Part shown: piece after piece, positions 26,894 to 37,631 of the stretch
Position numbering within the stretch: position 1 is the stretch's first letter
How the letters are laid out: each line of letters begins with the position of its first letter
DNA from: Rhizophagus clarus
Taxonomy: Eukaryota > Glomeromycota > Glomeromycetes > Glomerales > Glomeraceae
Length of the DNA stretch: 64,000 nt
Direction: 5' to 3'
Assembly (NCBI GenBank): GCA_015698045.1
Contig: BLAL01000034.1
Location: 1,550,001 to 1,614,000, forward strand
Notes under the pieces: generated by a model
What the model saw: the letters and a program-made list of their open reading frames with translations, nothing else
The model's database searches: none
What the model was told of the DNA's origin: nothing
Made by a program: the position numbers and the translations under genes

Positions 26894-27806
26894 ATGTCTC
26901 TTAAGTAAGTAAAAAAAAAAGAGAGAGATTTTTGTATTTATTCTTTAATACTCTCATTACACGTAAACTTTTTACCAACTCTGTTTATCTTTCACTTCTT
27001 TGACTGAATTTATTTGAAATATTTTGTATTCTATCATATTAGTAAAATTCCTCACCCCGAAGTACTTTGGGCACAACGCAGCAACGAACTTTATATCACA
27101 ATAAATGTGACTGACTGTAAAGAACCGAAAATTAACGTGACTGGAAACAAGATCTCCTTCGAAGGAAAATCCGGTCCGGAGCAGAGTTTATATGGATTCG
27201 AGTTGGAATTTTACAAAGAAATTAAGCCCGAGGTTTGTAATACGGAAAAAAATAATTTTCGTAAATTTAGAGAGATTTAGTACGTCAATTTCTCAATATG
27301 TTAAAAGGTTGACATTTATTTGTAAAATACAACATCTAATTATTTATTCTCTTTCATATAGACTGCAAAACGTTCCACAACTGCACGATATATTTTTTTA
27401 GTTCTTGAAAAGGCTGAACAAAAACAGGATTACTGGCCACGTTTACAAAAAGATAAAAGTAGGATCCCATTTATCAAGACTGACTTTTCTAGATGGAAAG
27501 ATGAAGACGAAGATGAGGATGAAGGAGGTTCAGATCCTATAGGAGGAATGGATTTCTCTAATCTAATGGGAGAAGGCGCGGACGCTGCACTCGTAAGTTT
27601 ATTAAAGTTATTGATATTTATTATTAGTTATTTTTACTCACTTTATATTTTAGGATGACTCGGATGAGGAAATGCCTGGTTTGGAAACAGTTGACGATGC
27701 TACCAAGATCAATGACTCGACAAAGGAAGAATCAACTGAAATTAGTGAAGAGAGTAAGAGTGAAGAGAAGGAGATTAAGAATGAAGAATCAGAATCGACT
27801 AAATAA
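26894..27806 (+). CDS. SBA1: Hsp90 co-chaperone p23 (Sba1 / Wos2)
   Basis: Exons 26894-26904, 27043-27232, 27362-27592 and 27654-27806 give 194 residues. The first exon is only 11 nt. The CS domain fold is clear: HPEVLWAQRSNELYITINV, then the family signature WPRLQKDKSRIPFIKTDFSRW, which follows the CS domain and contacts Hsp90. The acidic tail has GGMDFSNLMG, as in fungal and plant p23, then Glu/Ser/Lys repeats. p23 binds ATP-bound Hsp90 and slows its ATPase during client maturation. The start codon is fixed by the MSLN-KIPHPEVLW join. Confidence 0.94.
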
Positions 27807-29471
27807 AATAAGATTTAAAGTTTCAATAAAACCGCGTTTTTTATACGCAAAAAAAATTTGTAAGGAATTAATTTAGTTATTCAAGGTACTTATGATCAAA
27901 TAATTTACATTCGGTTATTATTTAGTTGGTAATGGCATTATTTCGATTGAAAGATCTTTATGTATATTGTTTATTTTCGGCATCACTTTGATAATGATAT
28001 TCTTTGTATGTCCCGGAGATTAATAAAATTCTTGCTTCGTAATTAATATTCGAAAACGAATTTAATTGTTCAAGTCATATCAATGCAAACTTATATAAGA
28101 GCAAATGATACAAGTATTTTGTAACTCTATACTGAACTTGGGAAGTGGTGTTATAATTTATACATTGTTTGTTGTCATAAAACAATCTATTTTGAAAAGT
28201 AAACAGTATATTGAGGAATTTGAATATATAAAAGGTACTACATTAGGGTAATAGTATAAATAACATGCACTGGGAAGTTGAAAGCATGTTCGAACTTTCA
28301 AATCTTCTAATGTTATGTGTTGTCTATAAGTCTATAAAATTTAAATCGCTTCAAATAAATAATATAATATTTCTATTTTGATTTTTTTTATAAATTTATT
28401 AATTATATCAATAAATGTATTAAATTTTTAATTCATCAATTCAAATATATATTATTCTAAAAAATATAGTTAACATTCAATATATTATTATTCCATTATA
28501 TTAGTAATTTATTATTAATTAAATAAACAAGGTTCTTTTAAATTAAAAATTATATAATTTATTATATATAATAAATAGTAAAACTTTAATAAAAATATGG
28601 CTAAACCTTTTCCAATTTTTACAATTTTACAGTTTAGAAATAACTATTTAAACTTTTAAAATTTCACAAAATTTTTATAATTATTAATTCCAATTAAATT
28701 TATAAATCTAGTTAGAATTAAAAATTATAAAAATTAAAATTTACAGTTTAATTTTAATATACTGATATCTAAAAATCTAATATACCAATACATATAATTT
28801 TGATATAATGATAAATTTTATATAAATCCCAATGTAAAAATTTCAGAAATATTTTTAATTATATAATTTATTATATTTGCTTAAATTTAAAAAGTAAGAA
28901 TTTAATTAGAATTTTAAATAATGCTAAAATAAGTACTATATTAAAATTAGTTAATTATACTTTTTAATAAATCTATAAATACATTGCAAAAAAAATACTA
29001 AAATAAATACTATATAAAACAAGCCAAAATAATTATAAAAATCTTTATAAATTTTAATTTAATAATTGATTAATATTATTATAATTTTAACCCTAAAGTA
29101 ATTTTATTAAAATTTTATTACCTACTTATATATTATTTAAATTCTATTTAATTATTATTAATTATATAATTAATAAAACTGTATTATTTGTAATGACTAA
29201 TATCTTTATTTAAAATTTTTTAAAAAAAAACTATATTATTTGTATTTATTATTTTTTATTTAATATATAATAAATATATTAATATATTTTTTTAAAAATA
29301 AATATTTAAAATAATAAATAAGTTGTAAAATTTGTTGAATATTTTTTATAAAATTAATTATATATTAATTAATATAAGTAAAATAATATATATAATATAA
29401 TTATTAAAGAAAAAAAAGAATGACTAAAAAACTTATATTATGTTTATAAAAATTAAATAATATAATTAATT
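27807..29471. other. AT-rich intergenic spacer
   Basis: p23 3' UTR, then about 1.1 kb of extremely AT-rich DNA (28380-29470). No gene or clear repeat end seen. A small hairpin TTGAAAG...CTTTCAA lies near 28277-28302. Confidence 0.5.
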
Positions 29472-29486
29472 AATTATAGTAAATAA

Positions 29487-31516
29487 GAGAACTCTTCCTG
29501 CAGATCTGTAAAACCAAATTTTTGCGGAAGAACAAAATTTATTTTTCAATATGAAAAAAGGATTTCTACTAATAAAACCAGCCAAGAAAGTAGAAAAACT
29601 AGACTTGATACCTTTGGTTATTATAGACTATGACTCGAAAACTTTACTCTCTGACCGTTTTCATGACATTATTACAGACTTTTTATCAGACCTTGTCATT
29701 AAAAACTCACCCTTTTTTAACTCCATAGTATTTTTAGACTCATATGGTTTTGATAGATTTCTTGAGAAATATAAGGATCAACAAGTTTCTGATACCAAGT
29801 TGTTAGAAAAAGTAGATACTGACAACTATTACCCTCAAACTGCTTGCTTTTTGGCTTGCTTTCTCAATATTTTTTTCTTGGATGATGAACTCATAGGAAT
29901 ATTATTCCTGGATTTCAAAATTCGCTGAGAGATGGAAAATTACAAAGCACAAAATCCAGATATGGAAAATCTAAGGAATCCTATGCACTAATTAGACATG
30001 TCAATCAATATTGATAAGATTGATGAAGATTTAAAAGGATTATTGGATGATGAGTTAAGCACCATATCCCTGCATAATAACACACCTTTACCTGTCACGC
30101 TCTTATCCAAATCTCAGAAAAAGAACGCTAAAAAAAAGGTCTGTAAGGAGAAGAAGAAGACATTGCAATTACAAACTCCTTTTAGACTGGATGAAAAAGT
30201 AGTGTTCACTTTTAGCGCTGAATCTTCTGAGTATATACCCTCTAAACCTTCTGGTTTAAGGATGGTTACTTTTAATCAAAGTTTGCTTTCTCCTCCTTCC
30301 ATATCCTTTAAGCAGTTGAAGTGAGATTTTAAGTCAAGTTCAACATCTAATGACAATGAAAAAAAGTTAAAACAAAAAGAGATAATCAATACTTTTAAGA
30401 ATGGAAATGTTATTATTACTAGTTATTATTTTCAAGAAGAAAAATAAGCACAATTATTGAATCTTATAGTGTATGATATACTGGCAAAATGGGATAACTA
30501 TATCCTTTTGGCCAATTTAAGATAATGGAGTAAGGTCATTTCAGTCAGCATAAGGGTGCACAAGAAGTATCTATCTACAAGGGTTCGACTGATTTCTGAT
30601 CACGAGTGCTTGAAATGTTATAATGGAGGGGACTGGACTTTTAATTTGAAAGAAATTCCTGTTCAATAGTTCCCTGCTTCCTGAAGTCTTTCTGAAAGGA
30701 AACAATGTGAGAAATTTCAAGCTATTGTATATAACATTCCAGATGATATGACAGATGCTACTTTATTTTCAAATAGATGCCCATACCAATTTTTGTTAGA
30801 TAGTGGCATAAAATCATTCAAAATCGTTAAAGAAGTTGATGGGTTTAGAAAGATGATAGGTTATTTTGACATTTGGGATAATGTTTCCACTCACATTCAT
30901 AACCCTTAACTTTGGAATAACACTCAAATCTCTTGGTGCCATTATTCCACTCCCAACTTCAAGAATTTACACAAATCTGCTCAATTTGACAATGCAGACA
31001 AGTCCTCAAAGATAACTCATGGGTCTAACTTTCTTTTTCAGGTTCTAATACTAATAACCATAAGAATGATCAACATAAACTCCCAAATCTGGCTACTCTA
31101 CCAAGAAGATCAATCAATCAAGAAATGACCAGTTCTTCAAGTCAGATGTAAAACATTTAATAGCTGACTAAAGGTGTTATTGAAACATTATATTTAGTTT
31201 AGTTGGGAGGAATAGATAGAAAATTCTACACTAACTTTTTGTCATGCTTTGCACTCACTTTATGTAATGTTTTTGTTTTATCAGATCATAGAATTTTTCT
31301 TTTTATTTTTTGTTTCCCTTATTCCTTGTATAATTCTATAACTAGACTTCCTATTACCTTAAAAAGAATAAGTTATTAGGGGTATAGTAATCATGAGATA
31401 TATCTGTAACCCTAATATAAGGAACAGGTAGGCTTTATTATCCTGATCTTTTGTATACTTTTCTATCTTTTTTCAGTGAATAAATGCACTTCTTTTGACT
31501 AAAAAAAAAAAAAAAA
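29487..31516 (+). mobile_element. ORF1-only poly(A) retroelement, copy 3 (about 2.03 kb, decayed)
   Basis: The element is flanked by the exact 15-bp direct repeat AATTATAGTAAATAA at 29472-29486 and 31517-31531. It ends TTTTGACTAAAAAA with an A-run, like copy 2. The 5' hairpin is conserved: CTTCC 29494-29498 pairs with GGAAG 29526-29530, and GTAAA 29508-29512 with TTTGC 29521-29525. It has no LTRs, no inverted ends and no reverse transcriptase. Coding remnants are at 29551-29928 and 29998-30324, then a broken ORF1-like region to about 31150. The 3' UTR (TTTCCCTTATTCCTT...CTAGACTTCCT) matches copy 2 closely, whereas the N-terminal coding part does not, so the family is modular. Confidence 0.88.
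29551..31150 (+). pseudogene. Retroelement ORF1-like protein, copy 3 (broken)
   Basis: Two open stretches (29551-29928, 125 residues; 29998-30324, 108 residues) are unlike the N-terminus of copy 2. From about 30460 the sequence again matches copy 2: LLNLIVYDILAKWDNY, then VHKKYLSTRVRLI and RKMIGYFDIW, spread over several interrupted frames. It is decayed beyond function. The conserved part is the RRM-like region and the FxKIVK...GYF module; the variable part is the N-terminus. Confidence 0.65.
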
Positions 31517-31590
31517 AATTATAGTAAATAAAAAAATATATATAATATAATTAATAATAAAAAAAATACTATATAATAAATATTTATTAA

Positions 31591-31719
31591 TTGGTGGATG
31601 GTTAGACTGACTCTTAGGTTGGAAGTATACTTTCAATTTTTTGTACTAGGTACATAGCACCTTATAATCAATTAAATAAAGTTATGTAACTTTAACATCA
31701 TAAAACTTAAAAAAAAAAA
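31591..31719 (+). mobile_element. 5'-truncated poly(A) retroelement tail (129 bp) with 16-bp target duplication
   Basis: The insert ends in an A-run and is flanked by AATAAATATTTATTAA at 31575-31590 and 31720-31735. Its body (TTAGACTGACTCTTAGGTTGGAAGTATAC) matches the 3' end of copy 1 (2604-2700) and 1-140. A MITE later inserted in its right duplication (31739). Confidence 0.7.
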
Positions 31720-31738
31720 AATAAATATTTATTAAATA

Positions 31739-32035
31739 AGGACCCCAGACATTACTGATACAATTCATAATCATAAAAAAGAGCAAATTGATGTGAAATT
31801 TAGAAGCTAAAAAACATGTTTTTTGCAATTTTCTTGTCGACCAGTGATCCAAATTGGATGAGCTTTTTTTTAAAATGTAGCTCTCAATGAGATCTACAAA
31901 ATAAAAAATAGTTTGTCAAAATTGGTTGAATAGATGGCGAGATATCCTTAAAAAACTAAAAGAGCAAATTGGTTTAATTTTGAGAAAAATGGGTAAAAAA
32001 AAAATGTGAGTTATTTTAGTAATGTCTGGGATCCT
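31739..32035. mobile_element. 297-bp MITE with 18-bp TIRs and 8-bp target duplication
   Basis: The terminal inverted repeats are AGGACCCCAGACATTACT and, from the right end, AGGATCCCAGACATTACT (one mismatch). The 8-bp direct repeat ATTAAATA flanks it at 31731-31738 and 32036-32043. There is no coding region. An 8-bp duplication fits hAT or Merlin-type transposases; the TIR does not start with CAG, so the superfamily is open. It lies at the edge of the retroelement tail at 31591-31719 and therefore inserted after it. Confidence 0.85.
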
Positions 32036-32197
32036 ATTAAATATTAATTTTTAAAATTTATAAATTTTATTTAATTTATTTTATTTTATTTATATTATAG
32101 TTTAATTTGATTATTAGATTTATATTAGTTTAATTTTTAAATTTATTTTTATTTTTATTTTTATTATTATATTAACATTTAATTTATATTATAATTT

Positions 32198-32319
32198 TTG
32201 GATGGATATTCAAATTAGCTATGGCTGAAAGTATTATATATAGAATAAAAATGATTATAATCTAGTCTTATCTAATCTAATAAATATATATATGTTTTCA
32301 ACACTTTAATAAAAAAAAA
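32198..32319 (+). mobile_element. 5'-truncated poly(A) retroelement tail
   Basis: It ends in an A-run (about 32311-32319) and matches 286-394 over AGCTATGGCTGAAAGTATTATATA and AATAAATATATATATGTTTTCAACACT. A convincing target duplication was not found in the low-complexity flanks. Confidence 0.5.
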
Positions 32320-33211
32320 TTTTATTTATCGCCATTTTTGAATTACTATGATTAGGTAATTTATTGATCAATTAAAATTAAATACCAAAAACAATAAAAA
32401 TAACTGAAAACAATAGAAAATAACAAAATACTATTATAAAAAACGCAATAAAAATTGATTTTAAAACTCTTTTTTAAAAAGAAATAACACCTGCTCTCTT
32501 TTTATTTATTTTTAAGCTACTTTAATTTAAAATATACATTAAGTAAAAATTTTTTAAATGTTTCTTTATTAATTAACTGCTGTATTTCTAACTTTTTTTA
32601 GAATCTTTAGAATTTTAAGAATACTTCTATCTAAATAGTATTTAAATATTAATGTAAGTATCTTTAAAGAAATACTAACTAACTTTTTCAAATCCTTTGC
32701 CTAAGAACAAAAGATCTAAAAAAAAATAGTTAATGAGCGAAAAAATAGTTAGAAACAAAAAAAATAGTTAGAAATAATAATATAAAATAAAAAATTATTA
32801 CCTTTTACTTAGTAGAAGTTAGTATAAACCTTAGGAATCTTTAGGAATCAGTTTTAGAAATCAGTTTGTAGAAATTAGGTCTTAGGAATCTGTTTATAAG
32901 CTACAACAAAAATCAAAAGATGAACAATAAAACTATCAATAATGTTATATAATGGTGGTTTGGCATTGTATAGATCAAGTGATATTTATAGTATTTATAG
33001 CATAAATATGATTTATTTTTATTTTCATAAAATTAATTACAAACTTAATCACCAATTACAGTAATTCAAAAATGGTGATAATAATTAAAAATATTAAATT
33101 TCATTATTAAAGCAAAAATAAATTTTACTTTAAATTAATAAATTAAATATTTATTACAAATTAAAAATTTTAGAATTGTTTAAAATATTAATTATTAAGT
33201 TAAAAAAGAAA
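32320..33211. other. AT-rich spacer
   Basis: No gene. Short internal redundancy TAGGAATCTTTAGGAATCAGTTT...TAGAAATTAGGTCTTAGGAATCTG at 32840-32895. Confidence 0.45.
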
Positions 33212-33213
33212 TA

Positions 33214-33375
33214 CAGTCATAATTATTTCCTGTATAAAAACACTTTTTTATAAGTATTTTATTTTTGTTAATTTATATTATTTTTATTAGTAAATTAGAC
33301 TTTTATATAGTCACATCTCTATACAATTATAGATTTTAGAAGAACTGATTGGATGATTATATGGAGGTCTGACTG
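33214..33375. mobile_element. Short pogo-like MITE (CAGTC ends, TA duplication)
   Basis: The left end is TA|CAGTCATAATTATTTCC and the right end, on the minus strand, is TA|CAGTCAGACCTCCATATAAT; TA dinucleotides flank at 33212-33213 and 33376-33377. There is an internal AGTCACATCTCTATACAATTAT (33309-33330), itself like a pogo end, so this may be a nested or rearranged copy. CAGTC ends with TA targets point to Tc1-mariner/pogo. Confidence 0.55.
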
Positions 33376-33724
33376 TAATTGTGAATAATTGGTTATTTTT
33401 CCTATATAATTATTTTTTATTGATTATATATAATATTTATCTAATCATATTCCATTTATAAAAAGTGTCTACTACTGAATTATCATATTTTATTATATTC
33501 TCATAAAGTATATAACTAATATAAGTAATATTAAATTGTATAATTCATAAAAATTCTGATATTCTATATTGATTTGGACCGGCTTAAATCAGCTTCGGCC
33601 AGAATTATGTGTTAACTCCTGTCGCGAACTATATAATTTTCCAAAAAGGAAATTTAGTGTTACATAAGATTGGGAAATCTTACCGCACTACCCTCAGAGA
33701 GATGTGATGTCTAACCGTCACCGT

Positions 33725-33732
33725 TCACGTGA
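33725..33732. promoter_or_regulatory. TCACGTGA palindrome inside repeat region
   Basis: Exact TCACGTGA about 950 bp from the nearest gene. It lies between the inverted arms of a putative DNA element, so it may be part of that element rather than a gene control site. Confidence 0.25.
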
Positions 33733-33855
33733 TGGCCGTGTTCGCGTTGTTTATATTTATCTCAGCGACTCCATTTTTTTTGACTAGTCTGATCTCTATT
33801 TGTCACAACCCCTCCTCGGATGTTACCTGTACTACCCAAAACATATAGCCGAGGG

Positions 33856-33998
33856 CAGTGATGTGCATTTTATGCTTCCAATGAAATAAAATTCGATTGG
33901 AAGCTTCCAATCCAAATGAATTTATTAAGGAATTATGCTTCCAAACCTTCCAAAAGTGCTTCCAAGAGTGCTTCCAATCTTCCAAGTGCACATCACTG
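33856..33998. mobile_element. 143-bp hAT-like MITE with perfect 8-bp target duplication
   Basis: The ends are CAGTGATGTGCA and its exact inverse TGCACATCACTG. The 8-bp duplication GCCGAGGG is perfect on both sides (33848-33855 and 33999-34006). CAGTGATGTGCA-like ends with 8-bp duplications are typical of hAT elements. The interior is packed with the heptamer CTTCCAA and its inverse (about eight copies, e.g. GGAAGCTTCCAATCC), probably subterminal transposase-binding repeats. There is no coding capacity. The perfect ends and duplication suggest recent movement. Confidence 0.93.
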
Positions 33999-34020
33999 GC
34001 CGAGGGTAGTGTGGTAAGAT

Positions 34021-34684
34021 GCCCCCATAAGATTCCAGGTTCATCTTACCAAAATCGGATTTTGTGGAATGAATATCTCCAAAAAAGGAAATGATCTTCG
34101 GCTCTATAAATTGTTAAACACAAATATGAAAATTTATCAAATAAAAAAAATATGTAAACTAAAATTATAACAAATTTGAGTTGTAAAACAGCAGATATAA
34201 AGACATTATGCTAGATTTATATAATTGCGAACATATAGAGTTATAAATTAAATTGCAAATATTTTTTTTTCATTATCTCTAAATTATTTTAGCCGAATGA
34301 AAGAGAATTCTAATGATATTATTGTTTAATTAATATTTTCTTCTAATTTTGGATAAAGAGAATATGACAGCCAAAGCTTTTCAACCGAATTGAATATGTC
34401 AATTATATGCATTTTTTCTGCAGAGATAGAGATATCACTAAACAATCTTATTAAAATAAATAATTATTTATGGGAATTCTACAAATCATTATTTTTACTT
34501 AGAAATATCCCAATTAGGCTGTTCAGATAATTTTTATGCATATTTATTTGGCAATATCACAAAATAGTCCTAATGGTAAAAAATTAATTACGACTCCAAA
34601 TATATGCTAGCAAATACTTGAATATATATATATATATTTTTAAATAATAAACTTATAATCGAATATTCAACAAAATATATTTCT
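34021..34684. other. 3' flank of lysyl-tRNA synthetase gene
   Basis: AT-rich, no gene seen. Confidence 0.45.
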
Positions 34685-36963
34685 TCAAATATAAAGACTC
34701 TCATTAACACTTGAATTACTTTGATCTCCAATATTTGGTTTTTCTTCGATTGGTTTCATAGCAGGGAAAAGTAACACCTCTTTAATATTTGAACTATCGG
34801 TTAGGAACATGGTAAGTCGATCTATACCCATTCCCCAACCTCCACTACGTATAAGAAAAATTTATGTTAGCACTAAGAATAACCAAAGCTCTTTTTTTCC
34901 GTGAAAAATATTTCTTACGTTGGTGCTAAACCATATTCCAAACTTGTACAAAATGTCTCGTCAATAAGTTGAGCTTCATCATCACCTTGTTCCTTTTGAC
35001 GAGCTTGTTCTTCAAATCTTTCACGTTGATCATAAGGATCATTTAATTCAGTATAAGCATTACAAACTTCTTTGGTAGCTACAAATAATTCAAAACGTTC
35101 ACATAATCCTTCAATGTCTCTGTGAGCTTTAGCTAGCGGCGACATCATTTGTGGGTGTCCAATAATAAATGTTGGTGATACACAATCAACTTCAATAAAT
35201 TCACCCACAAGCTATATCAAAATAAAATGAATAAATGAATAAATTAACAAATAAATAATAAATAAATAAAAACATAAGTTAATCACTTTATCTAGTAATC
35301 TTGCACAAGTTCTTGGGGGAGAGCATTCTATTTCATATTTCTCACAAAGTTCTTGAAGAAATTTAGCGGTCTTTTCTGTATGAAGTTCAGATGCTGGTGG
35401 AAATTTAACGCCTAATTTTTCTTCTAGAGTGCTAATCATATTAACTCTCTTAAATGGTGGTGTAAAATCTATATTCATAACAGGTCCATCAGGTCCTTGA
35501 GGGTGATAAACAATCTTATAATCTCCCGTTATATATTTAACCATACTTGAAAGCATGCTTTCGGTAATATCCATTAAATCATACATATCAGCAAATGCCA
35601 TATAAAATTCACATGTAGTGAATTCAGGATTATGCGTAAGATCAATAGATTCATTGCGGAATTGTCTGCCAATTTCATAAACACGATCCAGCCCACCAAC
35701 TACAAGCATCTTTAGATACAATTCTGGTGCAACTCTCATAAAAAGGTCAAGTTTGAGATCATTGTGATGAGTGATAAATGGTTTAGCTGTAGCTCCACCG
35801 GCAATCATATTCATCATTGGAGTTTCAACCTAAATATAAAAAAAATTTTAAATTTAAAAATATATATATATATATATATTTGATATTTGATTTGAGAAGT
35901 GATCACCTCAAGGAACCCAAGGTTATCCAAAAATCTTCTAACATAGTTTACAATTTTAGCTCTAATTATGAATTTATCTCGAACATAATTATTCATAATC
36001 AGATCAAGATAACGTTGACGGAAACGTGTCTCTTGATCCTTCAACCCATAATGTGCTTTGGGCAACATATGCAAGCAAGGTGAAAGTAAAATAACATCTT
36101 TAGGAAAGATTGATAATTCACCGTGCTTGGATTTTCCTGGACAGCCGCGGACTCCTACAATATCGCCACGTCGAAGTATGTCATGAACTTCGAAAAAATC
36201 TCGTTCAGAATCTCTACATAAACATTAAATTAACATAAAATATTATAATCTTAGATAAAATTAGAATTAATGTCTCTTACTGTGCTTGAGCCATAATTTG
36301 AATCTTGACACCTTCTCCATGTAAATCATAGAACTTTAGCTTGGCTCCACCGATTCTTATATTATGAACTCTACCAGCAACTTGAACGACTTCATCTAAA
36401 CGTTGACCAGGTTCAAGGTTACCGTATTTTTTAATATAATCTGGAATGGAAATAGTCACATGAAATTTATGTGGATAAGGATTAGGTTGACGAGATTCTC
36501 GGAGTTTTTGAATACGCTTGGATCTAATTTCAAAATATTGCTATAAAAAAATAAGATAATTAGTCAGAAAAGAACACATAAATAGTAATTTGATTTGACA
36601 ATATGTTTACAAGTCAATATTGTCTATGTAACTTACATTAGGGTTTAAATTTTCCTCGTCAGTTTTTTCAGGCTTTTCGGATTTTTCAACAGTTGATTCT
36701 GCAGCCTTAGAAGCCTATTACGATTAACCAAAATAGATAATGTTTTTAATACAATTATCTAAAGAAAAAATTTTCGGTTAATCAAATATTAACCTTCTTG
36801 GCTTCTTTTTCCCGTTGCTTTTGACGTCTCTTCAATTCACTAAAATGTATTTAAAGACCCAAGCATATGAGCATAAGTAATCTGAACAGATCAACTTGAA
36901 AATTTCATACCTCTTGGATACCATCTCTCCTGTGACTTCATCTAAATGTTCGACAGCACTCAT
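34685..36963 (-). CDS. KRS1: Lysyl-tRNA synthetase, cytosolic class II
   Basis: Eight exons on the minus strand (36911-36963, 36794-36839, 36637-36714, 36281-36540, 35907-36213, 35287-35829, 34919-35211, 34685-34844) give 579 residues. The N-terminus has the eukaryotic basic helix ([15 protein letters not shown]). The OB-fold anticodon-binding domain includes [20 protein letters not shown]. The class II catalytic core includes [14 protein letters not shown], motif 2 [20 protein letters not shown] and [16 protein letters not shown], and motif 3 [17 protein letters not shown]. The enzyme charges tRNA-Lys in the cytosol. There is no mitochondrial presequence at the chosen ATG. The gene is divergent from Rpn9; their start codons are 668 bp apart. 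Confidence 0.96.
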
Positions 36964-37631
36964 TTTGAATTCTTAAAAAATCGGTATAATTTTATATCAT
37001 TTATTGATGTCAAAGGTAATAAGGAAAATACAAGAAACTGTAAAGCAAAAAAAATTACTTTTTAATACGCACTCTTTATAGAAAAAATTTTTTTGATCAT
37101 CTTATCGGTTGTGATACATGATTGTGACACGTAAGAATTGTCATTAAATGTCATTTGGACTAAGCCATACTATGATCTGATTGTTTCCATTTTAATGGAA
37201 GTAAGTACAGCACGTTTGCCATAAAAGATTTAAAAGAAAAAGAAGCTGTAAACTTTGGTCCTTTCATTGCATTATCCTAACCGACCTAACGCAAGAAATG
37301 TATTCTTTTTATAAAAATTATGTACCGTTTAACTTTGTCTAGGAAATGATCATTTGGCGCTAATCCAAATGACATTCTAAATGACTTTCAAAATGATTGA
37401 ATTCATTTATCATTTAAAAAACGAATTGATTTATTTCAATACATCATTTGTACAATTTATAAATGAAGATGTAGATGTATTTGATTGGGTAAAGTTCACG
37501 TGATTGACAAATCGCTTTATCTGAATCGACTGTTGTACAGACCACATGACAATCAGCTTTATTTTCGGTGCTGGATCAAAAAAAAAAAAAAATTTGCTCT
37601 CTCACCATCATAACTTAATATTACGGCAAAA
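36964..37631. promoter_or_regulatory. Divergent promoter, KRS1 / RPN9
   Basis: 668 bp between start codons. It includes TCACGTGA at 37496-37503 (129 bp before the RPN9 ATG) and several near-repeats of CAAATGAC/AAATGATT (37360-37420). Confidence 0.5.
37496..37503. promoter_or_regulatory. TCACGTGA palindrome upstream of RPN9
   Basis: Exact TCACGTGA with CACGTG E-box core, 129 bp upstream of the RPN9 ATG. Confidence 0.5.

Larger units (their letters stand above)
33677..34020. repeat. Inverted repeat pair around the hAT MITE, possible older DNA element
   Basis: ATCTTACCGCACTACCCTC at 33677-33695 is repeated in inverse orientation at 34002-34020 with one mismatch, and weaker similarity continues outward. 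The hAT-like MITE lies between the arms, so it inserted into this structure. The outer limits and target duplication of the older element were not found. Confidence 0.5.

Noticed and set aside
33803-34094. Overlapping ORFs on both strands around 33.8-34.1 kb
   Set aside because: They are created by the CTTCCAA repeats of the hAT-like MITE and its flanks, not by a gene.
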